Made by a program: the position numbers and the translations under genes. DNA of 12,198 nucleotides from contig JAAEQP010001400.1 of the NCBI GenBank assembly GCA_024231375.1, positions 1-12,198 of the forward strand. Reading direction: 5' to 3'. The first letter of the stretch is position 1; the number at the start of each line of letters is the position of its first letter. The notes under the pieces were generated by a model. It was not told the DNA's origin. It worked only from the letters and a program-made list of their open reading frames with translations, and searched no databases. Positions 6,945-12,198 of the stretch are shown piece by piece. This DNA is from a bacterium. Lineage in GTDB: Bacteria; Hydrogenedentota; Hydrogenedentia; Hydrogenedentiales; SLHB01.

Positions 6945-7202
6945 TCAGTCCCTCATGTCGGGTCCGGGCGCGTCCGGCGGAATGCCGGGGTCGCGCGGAG
7001 ATCCCTGGGTTGACTGCAACTTCTCGAAAGCGCGTTTGACGCGCAAGAAACGCCAGACCGCCAGCCCTGCCAACAGGGCCAGAACCGCAAGACACGCCGC
7101 GGTATACCAGCCGCTTCGATGCCCTAGAATCCACGGCCACAGCGACACGATGCCGATCACGATTAGAGCGCTTTCGGCGATCCGTGTCGTGCGTGGGATC
7201 AC
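6945..7202 (-). CDS. Small two-helix membrane protein, GTG start overlapping the dehydrogenase stop
   Basis: The frame starts at GTG 7202, which overlaps the dehydrogenase TGA as GTGA, and gives 85 residues. Two hydrophobic segments (about 11-26, ALIVIGIVSLWPWIL, and about 33-52, YTAACLAVLALLAGLAVW) are followed by a basic stretch (RFLRVKRAFEK, 51-61) and a proline-rich polar tail ending PDMRD. Basic residues after helix 2, and near the N-terminus, place both ends in the cytoplasm. The same frame is open upstream inside the dehydrogenase gene, but that part reads as R/G-rich shadow, so the overlap start is preferred. The upstream ribosome signal is weak and translation is probably coupled. 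I recognise no family. Its place between a dehydrogenase and a large membrane protein suggests an accessory subunit, which is inference. Confidence 0.6.
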   Translation of the reverse strand: MIPRTTRIAESALIVIGIVSLWPWILGHRSGWYTAACLAVLALLAGLAVWRFLRVKRAFEKLQSTQGSPRDPGIPPDAPGPDMRD

Positions 7203-8236
7203 TGGTCCACCGAAGCCTTCAAGACGCCGTCCCGCATGTCGCAGACCACATCGAAAGCGTCCTTGGCCTGTTCGAGCGGGAACGAATGGGTAATCAAGGA
7301 TTCCACATCGATCTTGCCGCCATCGGTCCAGGCCATCGCGGCGGGGTAGTTGAATTTGAACCGGCGGCACCATTGGAGGGTCAGTTCCTTGCGCCGCGCG
7401 ATATCGACCGGGAACACGGCTTCGGAATGGCCCGAGATGCCCGTCAAAATGGCCCGGCCGGCCGGCCGTGCCAGATGACACGTCAGTCCCGCTGTTTCCG
7501 TCGACCGCGCGCAGTCGAACACCATGTCCACGCCCCGGCCCTCGGTCGCGTCCATGATGGTCTCGACCGTGTCAGTCGTATTCGGGTTAAACGCCGTGTC
7601 CACACCATGCTGCGCACTCACCGCCACCCGGTAATCTTCCAGGTCCGTCCCGTAAATATGGGTCACGCCTGACAACTTCGCCACCTGGGCCGTCAGCAGG
7701 CCGATGGGACCCAGCCCCAGAATAGCCGCCGTTTCGCCCGGTTGAATCTGAGCGAGTTCAACTGTATGTATAGCCACCGCAAGAGGTTCCATCATGGCGG
7801 CTACCGGCGCCGTCATGCCGTCCGGCACCGGAAAGCAGAACGCGGCGTGGACCGCCACGTATTCCTGCAAGGCCCCGTCGTTCGGCGGTCCACCGGGAAA
7901 ACTCAAGCCGAGACACACGTTGTAATGGCCCTTCAGGCACCATTCGCACTTCATGCACGGAATGCCCGGCTCCACCGCCACCCGTTTGCCTACCAGCGAC
8001 GCGTCGGCGTCCGCGCCTACTTCCTCCACAACACCCGCGTACTCGTGGCCGAGTACCAACGGTTCCGTCATCACCGTCTTGCCGATACGTCCGTCCGCGT
8101 AATAATGCAGGTCCGACCCACAGATACCGGTCGATTCGATCCGGATCAGGGCCTCATACGGTTTCGGCTCAGGCCGGTCCACTTCAACCATCCGCACATC
8201 ACGCGGACCAAACCATTTCACAGCCTTCATCTTCAC
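7199..8236 (-). CDS. Zinc-dependent medium-chain alcohol/polyol dehydrogenase (sorbitol-dehydrogenase-like)
   Basis: The product has 345 residues, the usual length of the family. Catalytic zinc ligands are C39 (GICGSD), H64-E65 (GHEYAG) and E150 in MMEPLAV. The structural zinc lobe is intact with C94, C97, C100 and C108. The Rossmann turn is GLGPIG (174-179), and D198 at the end of the second strand (YGTDLE) favours NAD over NADP. Y45 after SDLH is as in sorbitol dehydrogenases. It would oxidise a secondary hydroxyl of a polyol or sugar, or a threonine-like substrate; the exact substrate is unclear. I use GTG 8236 because GAGGAG lies 6 bases upstream. ATG 8230 (MKAVKW) is also possible but would be 12 bases from that site. 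It diverges from the fucosidase gene and heads an apparent operon, so a role in using released sugars is plausible but inferred. Confidence 0.9.
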   Translation of the reverse strand: MKMKAVKWFGPRDVRMVEVDRPEPKPYEALIRIESTGICGSDLHYYADGRIGKTVMTEPLVLGHEYAGVVEEVGADADASLVGKRVAVEPGIPCMKCEWCLKGHYNVCLGLSFPGGPPNDGALQEYVAVHAAFCFPVPDGMTAPVAAMMEPLAVAIHTVELAQIQPGETAAILGLGPIGLLTAQVAKLSGVTHIYGTDLEDYRVAVSAQHGVDTAFNPNTTDTVETIMDATEGRGVDMVFDCARSTETAGLTCHLARPAGRAILTGISGHSEAVFPVDIARRKELTLQWCRRFKFNYPAAMAWTDGGKIDVESLITHSFPLEQAKDAFDVVCDMRDGVLKASVDQ

Positions 8237-8242
8237 GGTCGT

Positions 8243-8248
8243 CTCCTC
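8243..8248 (-). promoter_or_regulatory. Ribosome binding site deciding between GTG 8236 and ATG 8230
   Basis: GAGGAG on the minus strand is 6 bases before the GTG and 12 before the in-frame ATG. Spacing favours the GTG. Confidence 0.55.
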
Positions 8249-8365
8249 GGGAAATGCACCTTCGTCAGGTCCGCGACACTACCACGGATTTGCGGACGAG
8301 TTCCACTTGGGGGTTGAGATCTGGTGAACACGAATGGGCGGGAATTGGGGAGGAATCCGGATGCT

Positions 8366-8396
8366 TTGACGGGATTACAGGATGGACTGGATGGGG
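8366..8396 (+). repeat. Quasi-tandem GGAT-rich stretch
   Basis: GGATTACA, GGATGGACT and GGATGGGGC follow one another with a period of 8-9 bases just before the hairpin repeat. It has the look of a degenerate intergenic repeat; only one copy is in the window. Confidence 0.3.
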
Positions 8397-8401
8397 CGGG
8401 G

Positions 8402-8470
8402 ATGGAGACCTGGCGGTCGGAAGACGTGGCGCGGTCGGAGCGCGGCCAGGAGGCCGCGACCGGCCACAGC
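8402..8470 (+). repeat. REP-like hairpin repeat, copy 1 (long form)
   Basis: It begins with ATGGAGACCTGGCGG, shared exactly with copy 2. It then forms a nested hairpin: inner stem CGCGGCC (8441-8447) / GGCCGCG (8452-8458) around the loop AGGA, and outer stem GTGGC (8426-8430) plus CGGT (8432-8435) pairing with ACCG (8459-8462) plus GCCAC (8463-8467). One G at 8431 and five bases at 8436-8440 are unpaired. It ends CGGCCACAGC, as does copy 2. Confidence 0.7.
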
Positions 8471-8492
8471 ATTGTTAGGGCGGTGCGGCTCC

Positions 8493-8498
8493 TTGACA
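8493..8498 (+). promoter_or_regulatory. Possible -35 box of the fucosidase gene
   Basis: TTGACA is an exact match to the housekeeping -35 consensus, about 65 bases before the start at 8563. At 16-18 bases downstream there is only a poor -10 candidate (around 8515-8521), so this is tentative. Confidence 0.25.
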
Positions 8499-8562
8499 AT
8501 CCCCGCCACGATCTGCGATGACTCCTCCGGCGAACCCACAACGGTGCCAGAGGGGGATGACC

Positions 8563-11010
8563 ATGTCGAAATCGCTCATCCGAATCGCATTCCTCGCGGT
8601 CGTCGCGGTTGCCTTCTGGTGGACCGCGGGCGCCGCCGCACAGGACGCAACACAGAAACGCCTCGTCAAACAAGGCAAGATGGTTCTGGAAACCTCTATG
8701 GAGACCCAGCCCATTCTCTTCGGCGACCGCAAACTGCTGCTCATCTACCACCATCTGGGCCGGAGACTCGCCCCGCCGTACGTCCATGAGGACTGGCCCC
8801 GCCACAACTACCTCTACTTCAAGGACCTCGATACGGGCAAACGCACCAAGGGCTTCGCGTCCGGATACGGGTTCCCGTCGGCCATTGTGCGCGACGGCGT
8901 GATGAATGTCTTCACCACCCTGGACTCGAAAGACAACTGGACCCAGGACGTGTACCGGTTCTGGTCCACCGATCTTACCGAATGGCAGCACGAGCTGGTC
9001 GTGGTCCGTGACGGCGATGAACACCTCTTCAACACGTCCGTGTGCCAGGACGAAACCGGCTATGTCATGACCTACGAGTCGAACAAGCCCCAGCAATGGT
9101 GCTGGAAGTTCGCGCGGTCAGCGGATCTCTCGCGCTGGGAGAAACTCGACGGGCTCGTCTTCCTCGGATATCCGGAACACCCCAACGCGGGCAATCCCAT
9201 CATCCGGTACGCCAAGCCCTACTACTACGCCATCTTCGGCTACGGGCCCGTGCCCAACCACTACGGCTGGCTCACCGGCATCGCCCGGTCGAAAGACCTC
9301 GAAACCTGGCAGATGAGCCCCATGAACCCCATCCTGGAAGCCCCGGAAGGAGGCGACGAGGGACGCAACAACACGGATGCCGACATCGCCGAATTCGACG
9401 GGAAGACCCACATCTTCTACGCCACGGGCGACCAGTCCACCTGGGGCGAGGTCCGCGAAGCCATCTACCCAGGAACACTGCGGGAGTACTTCGAGAGTTG
9501 CTTCCCGGAAGGAGCCGACATGGTCGAGTTTAGCGCCAAACAAGGCGACCGCGGTACGCGCCCCGCCGCGCCGACGGCCTCCGGACACGTGGGCGGCCCC
9601 GCGCCGAGCCCCGCGGCGAAGTGGGAATCCATCGTCCAACTTCCCGAAGGCGTGACCACGATGGACGACGGTACCGCCGACTGCATCGAGTACGCGCGGC
9701 CCAGCGCCAACCAGTTGGCGTGCCAGACCAGGCAACTGGGGGCTTTCTGCCATTTCGGGCTCACGACCGGCGCCGAAACCGACGAAGAGTACAACAAGGT
9801 GTTCGCCCACATCCCCGGATTGCCGGACGCTTCCACGTTCAACCCCGTGGATCTCGACGCGGAACAGTGGGTGCTCACGGCCAAGGCCTTCGGCGCGAAG
9901 TGGTTTGTCTTCACCACCAAGCACCACGACGGCTTCTGCCTCTGGCCCACCGAGACCACCGACTACTGCATCCGCAACACCCCCTGGAAGGAGGGCAAGG
10001 GCGATATCGTGGCCGAGGTGGTTGCGGCGTGCCGCAAACACGACATGCCCCTGGGACTCTACTGCTCACCGGCCGACGGCATGTTCGACTGCTTCTGCAC
10101 GCCCGACCGGAAGCTGCACGGCGATGTGGAAGCCTATTTCGCGATCTACTGCCGCCAGTTGCGCGAACTGCTCACCACCTATGGCGGCGACCTCTGCGAA
10201 GTCTGGTTGGACGGCTACCTGGACCCCTTTGGCGAAGACGTCATCGACCCGAAGACGGGCAAGCCCGTGGGGCCTGGATATGCCAATGCCATACGCGCGC
10301 TCGTCCAGGAACTCGAACCGAACGCCGTCATCATCCAACGCACCAGCCAGGGCGGTGATATACGCTGGACCGGCAACGAGGAGGGGTACGCCGACTACCC
10401 CCTCTGGAACATCATCCGTCCCGGCGAAGGCGCCGATCACTGGCTGTCGGAAGCCGCCTCGGGCTGGTTCATCCCCGAAGCCAACATCCACCCCCGGCCC
10501 CACTGGCTCTGGCGTCCCGGCTCCGACGCCCACTACGCGTCCCTCGACCGACTGCTTGCCTCCTATTACGCCTCCATCGGCAACGGGGCCAATCTCCTCA
10601 TCAACCTCACCCCCGACACGCAAGGCGTGATACCCGATCTCGAAGTGGACCGCCTCACGCAATTGGGGAACGAAGTGGCGCAACGCCTGGGGACGCCGCT
10701 GGCCACGGCCGCATCCGCCAACGGTTGGGCCCAGCCCGGCATACTCGAAATCCCCTTGCAGGCCCCTTGCATCCTCGATCACGTCGTCACGGAAGAGGAT
10801 CTCGCCAAAGGGCAGCACGTTCTGGAATACGCCATCGACGTCTACCACCAAGGCCAGTGGACCGTCGCAGCCCTCGGCGAATCGGTCGGCCGCAAACACA
10901 TCCAGCGGCTCGACCCACCCGTCCCCGCCGAAGGGGCGCGCCTGCGAATCGTCCGGGCCAACGCGATTCCGTCGATTCAAGCGGTGGCGTGTTACGGCAA
11001 AGCGGAGTGA
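8563..11010 (+). CDS. Secreted two-domain glycosidase: GH43-like beta-propeller fused to GH29 alpha-L-fucosidase
   Basis: The product has 815 residues from ATG 8563; the G-rich ribosome site (8552-8556) is 6 bases upstream, whereas upstream ATGs at 8518 and 8557 have poor or zero spacing. Residues 1-26 form a signal peptide (AGAAA then QDA). The N-terminal domain (about 33-325) is a five-bladed-propeller-like sequence with repeated S-x-DL-x-x-W motifs at about 135-141 (STDLTEW), 186-192 (SADLSRW) and 243-249 (SKDLETW), as in GH43/GH32-like folds; its catalytic acids are not certain. A proline/alanine/glycine-rich linker (about 331-352) joins it to GH29 (about 370-705). GH29 signatures are GAFCHFGLTTGAE, FTTKHHDGFCLWPT (about 450-463), GLYCSPAD (about 498-505), and EVWLDGY, where D550 should be the nucleophile. 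NGANLLINLTPDTQG (about 674-688) is also typical. SPAD and the RPGEGADHW/WLWRPGSD segments recall the GH29 group acting on branched fucose. A C-terminal beta-rich region (about 715-815) may bind carbohydrate. It should release L-fucose from glycans outside the cytoplasm. GH29 is secure; propeller activity is uncertain. Confidence 0.9.
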   Translation: MSKSLIRIAFLAVVAVAFWWTAGAAAQDATQKRLVKQGKMVLETSMETQPILFGDRKLLLIYHHLGRRLAPPYVHEDWPRHNYLYFKDLDTGKRTKGFASGYGFPSAIVRDGVMNVFTTLDSKDNWTQDVYRFWSTDLTEWQHELVVVRDGDEHLFNTSVCQDETGYVMTYESNKPQQWCWKFARSADLSRWEKLDGLVFLGYPEHPNAGNPIIRYAKPYYYAIFGYGPVPNHYGWLTGIARSKDLETWQMSPMNPILEAPEGGDEGRNNTDADIAEFDGKTHIFYATGDQSTWGEVREAIYPGTLREYFESCFPEGADMVEFSAKQGDRGTRPAAPTASGHVGGPAPSPAAKWESIVQLPEGVTTMDDGTADCIEYARPSANQLACQTRQLGAFCHFGLTTGAETDEEYNKVFAHIPGLPDASTFNPVDLDAEQWVLTAKAFGAKWFVFTTKHHDGFCLWPTETTDYCIRNTPWKEGKGDIVAEVVAACRKHDMPLGLYCSPADGMFDCFCTPDRKLHGDVEAYFAIYCRQLRELLTTYGGDLCEVWLDGYLDPFGEDVIDPKTGKPVGPGYANAIRALVQELEPNAVIIQRTSQGGDIRWTGNEEGYADYPLWNIIRPGEGADHWLSEAASGWFIPEANIHPRPHWLWRPGSDAHYASLDRLLASYYASIGNGANLLINLTPDTQGVIPDLEVDRLTQLGNEVAQRLGTPLATAASANGWAQPGILEIPLQAPCILDHVVTEEDLAKGQHVLEYAIDVYHQGQWTVAALGESVGRKHIQRLDPPVPAEGARLRIVRANAIPSIQAVACYGKAE

Positions 11011-11014
11011 AAGA

Positions 11015-11066
11015 ATGGAGACCTGGCGGCCGTGAGATGTGGCACGGTCAGGAGACCGGCCACAGC
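11015..11066 (+). repeat. REP-like hairpin repeat, copy 2 (short form)
   Basis: Shares ATGGAGACCTGGCGG (11015-11029) and the end CGGCCACAGC with copy 1. The hairpin is GTGGC-A-CGGTC (11039-11049), loop AGGA (11050-11053), GACCGGCCAC (11054-11063): ten base pairs with a single bulged A. It starts 4 bases after the fucosidase stop. There is no T-run after it, so it is not a standard intrinsic terminator, though it could protect or end the transcript. Confidence 0.7.
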
Positions 11067-11087
11067 GAGAATTCCGAGTCTTGTCTT

Positions 11088-11114
11088 CCTTCGTGCCCTT
11101 CGTGCCCTTCGTGG
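11088..11114 (+). repeat. Three tandem copies of a 9-base unit
   Basis: CCTTCGTGC, CCTTCGTGC and CCTTCGTGG run in tandem, and are read as CCACGAAGG-GCACGAAGG-type repeats on the other strand. A small inverted repeat GTGAA-ATCTC-TTCAC (11114-11128) follows directly. It lies between two converging genes and has no coding sense. Confidence 0.65.
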
Positions 11115-11137
11115 TGAAATCTCTTCACTCTTCGCCG

Positions 11138-11761
11138 CTACCCCTTCAGCCGGTTCACAATGGCCCGCGCATTCACCTCCGGCGGCACGGTGCCGTCCAG
11201 CACCAAGTCCGCGAATTCGCGCGTAGGCAGCACATGGGCAACCGCCATGGGCCACACCACCTCCGCGAACTGGAGGCGCGTGTACTCGGGCGTGCGGTCG
11301 CGCTCGCGGACATCCCTCTCCTCGCGCCGCGCCAAAGCAACGGATTCCGCCACGTCCATGAACGCTGACGCGTCGTACAACGTCCGCACCTCGGCGTCGT
11401 GCAGCGCGAACAGGCCTTCCACGATGACCAGCCCGCCCGGGTTCACGGTACGCCGGTCCGCGGTGCGCGCGTGGGTAGCGTAATCGTAGAGGGGCATCTG
11501 CACCGCCTCGCCACGGGCCAACGCACTCAGGTGATCGCGGATGAGCGGCCATTCCAGTGCGTCGGGATGGTCGAAGTTGAGCTTGGCGCGTTCACTGAAC
11601 TCGAGATGCGTGACGTCGCGGTAGTACATGTCGAGCGGCACGATGACGGGCACCCACTCGGGCGTGAGGTCCGTCACAGCACGTGCGACGGACGTCTTGC
11701 CCGAGCAGGATGGACCCGCAGTGCCGATGAGGCGCGGCCGGCTACAAGATGGGTTCGCCAC
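11138..11761 (-). CDS. udk: Uridine kinase
   Basis: The product has 207 residues, the normal length for bacterial uridine kinase, which phosphorylates uridine/cytidine in pyrimidine salvage in the cytoplasm. The P-loop is GTAGPSCSGKT (13-23). Further family motifs are LDMYYRD (43-49), the signature NFDHPDAL (62-69), PLYDYATHAR (90-99) and VIVEGLFAL (112-120) as the Walker-B-like strand. The basic lid ARREERDVRERDR (144-156) corresponds to the R-x-x-RD-x-x-ERGR segment. A cysteine in the P-loop replaces the more usual glycine. The only in-frame start is GTG 11761, which lies 20 bases inside the preceding gene. No clear ribosome site is visible, so translation is probably coupled. Confidence 0.9.
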   Translation of the reverse strand: MANPSCSRPRLIGTAGPSCSGKTSVARAVTDLTPEWVPVIVPLDMYYRDVTHLEFSERAKLNFDHPDALEWPLIRDHLSALARGEAVQMPLYDYATHARTADRRTVNPGGLVIVEGLFALHDAEVRTLYDASAFMDVAESVALARREERDVRERDRTPEYTRLQFAEVVWPMAVAHVLPTREFADLVLDGTVPPEVNARAIVNRLKG

Positions 11762-12198
11762 GTTCGATATGCGCTATCAGTTGCTCAATGAGCGCGATGG
11801 ATTCCGGCGGGAACTTCCATTGCTCCTTCAACTGGTCGGACAGAAGTCCCTTCAACTGCGGCAATACCAGCATATCCTTCGCCTGCTCGCAGGTGAGTGA
11901 CCGGGCCACGTAGGTTTCCTCGTCGAAGGTGTCGAACAGGCTCTGGAGACCGCGTTCGGGGTCGCCGCCGACCGCGCCGAAGTCTTGCCCGTAGATGTGC
12001 ATGGCGCACGTGTAATCGGCGTAGCTGCCCACACGCGTGGGGCGTCCGGCCTTCGCTTCTATCTGCTTGGCCAGCACGCTCTGCATGAAGGTGATGGCGA
12101 TCACGTTGTCCGGCCAAGCTTTGTACAGATCACGCGACCGCCACGTGGTGTTCATGTTGAGGACGAGATTGCCATCGGCGTCTTCCGGGCACCGCAAC
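11742..12198 (-). CDS. Thymidylate-synthase-superfamily protein, C-terminal part (5' end outside window)
   Basis: The frame is open to the right edge and gives 151 or more residues before the stop at 11742. LNMNTTWRSRDLYKAWPDN (fragment residues 13-31) matches the phosphate-binding RS-x-D and P-x-N segment of thymidylate synthases, and the asparagine at 31 is the one that selects dUMP over dCMP. CAMHIYGQDF (64-73) matches the H-x-Y dUMP-binding segment. The catalytic cysteine would lie just outside the window. The W-RSRDLYKAW form is closer to divergent, archaeal-like ThyA proteins than to the E. coli type. After HIYG there are about 80 residues without the usual C-terminal closing motif, ending in a helical tail (IALIEQLIAHIERGEPIL). 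Overlap with uridine kinase fits a pyrimidine operon. A deoxynucleotide hydroxymethylase or non-catalytic relative remains possible. Confidence 0.75.
   Translation of the reverse strand, partial: LRCPEDADGNLVLNMNTTWRSRDLYKAWPDNVIAITFMQSVLAKQIEAKAGRPTRVGSYADYTCAMHIYGQDFGAVGGDPERGLQSLFDTFDEETYVARSLTCEQAKDMLVLPQLKGLLSDQLKEQWKFPPESIALIEQLIAHIERGEPIL

Larger units (their letters stand above)
8237..8562. other. Divergent intergenic region with repeat elements
   Basis: These 326 bases separate the dehydrogenase and fucosidase genes and hold no credible gene. They contain a quasi-periodic GGAT-rich stretch (8366-8396), a long hairpin element (8402-8470) and an exact TTGACA (8493-8498). Both genes' promoters must lie here if they are not read from further away. 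Confidence 0.5.

Noticed and set aside
5398..7293. Long 631-residue open frame on the plus strand
   Set aside because: It is antisense to the membrane-protein operon, and its translation is an R/H/Q/G-rich string without domains, as expected of a shadow in GC-rich sequence.
8518..8520. Earlier ATG for the fucosidase protein
   Set aside because: It would put 15 polar residues before a clean signal peptide; the G-rich ribosome site is correctly spaced for ATG 8563.
8233..10980. Three long minus-strand frames (287, 307 and 304 residues) opposite the fucosidase gene
   Set aside because: They lie opposite a well-supported GH29 gene, have no recognisable motifs, and result from its codon bias.
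8402..11066. CRISPR or transposon ends
   Set aside because: Only two copies about 2.6 kb apart, in direct orientation, with no spacers, transposase or target duplication visible.

Overview
The window is a GC-rich, densely coded bacterial stretch. It suggests an uncultured, polysaccharide-degrading bacterium of the Planctomycetes / Verrucomicrobia / Lentisphaerae / Candidatus Hydrogenedentes kind. Grounds are the secreted quinoprotein-like propeller, an ECF sigma factor with its own membrane anchor beside a multi-domain carboxypeptidase-regulatory-like protein, secreted carbohydrate-active proteins and GC-rich intergenic hairpins. This placement is inference; there is no rRNA, tRNA or marker gene to settle it.

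Layout. (a) 1-778, minus: start of a secreted PQQ-type beta-propeller protein that runs off the left edge. (b) 779-1133: divergent intergenic region with an inverted-repeat cluster. (c) 1134-3806, plus: ECF sigma factor with a C-terminal membrane anchor and proline-rich outer tail, coupled by an ATGA overlap to a secreted protein of beta-sandwich repeats. The last repeat is thrown out of frame by a G9 tract. (d) 3803-5299, minus: secreted parallel beta-helix (GH28/pectate-lyase-like) protein, whose stop shares a CTAG palindrome with the facing gene. (e) 8236 down to 5419, minus: apparent operon of a zinc-dependent polyol-type dehydrogenase, an 85-residue two-helix membrane protein (GTGA overlap), a possible 25-residue hydrophobic peptide, and a 476-residue membrane protein combining a MacB-like periplasmic domain with a SpoIIM/DUF95-like membrane region. 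(f) 8237-8562: divergent intergenic region with the first hairpin repeat. (g) 8563-11010, plus: secreted two-enzyme-type protein, a GH43-like propeller joined to a GH29 alpha-L-fucosidase. (h) 11011-11137: second hairpin repeat and a 9-base tandem repeat. (i) 12198 down to 11138, minus: a thymidylate-synthase-superfamily gene (cut by the right edge) overlapping a uridine kinase gene.

Functionally, the centre looks like a carbohydrate-use locus. The fucosidase/propeller protein and the beta-helix protein would act on fucosylated or uronic-acid-containing glycans outside the cytoplasm, and the divergent dehydrogenase could oxidise a released sugar or polyol. The sigma/repeat-protein pair looks like a self-contained surface-signalling unit with no separate anti-sigma gene in view. 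The right end is pyrimidine metabolism. Most striking for follow-up are the membrane-anchored sigma pair, the G9 frameshift, the paired hairpin repeats around the fucosidase gene, and the small genes hidden in the dehydrogenase operon.
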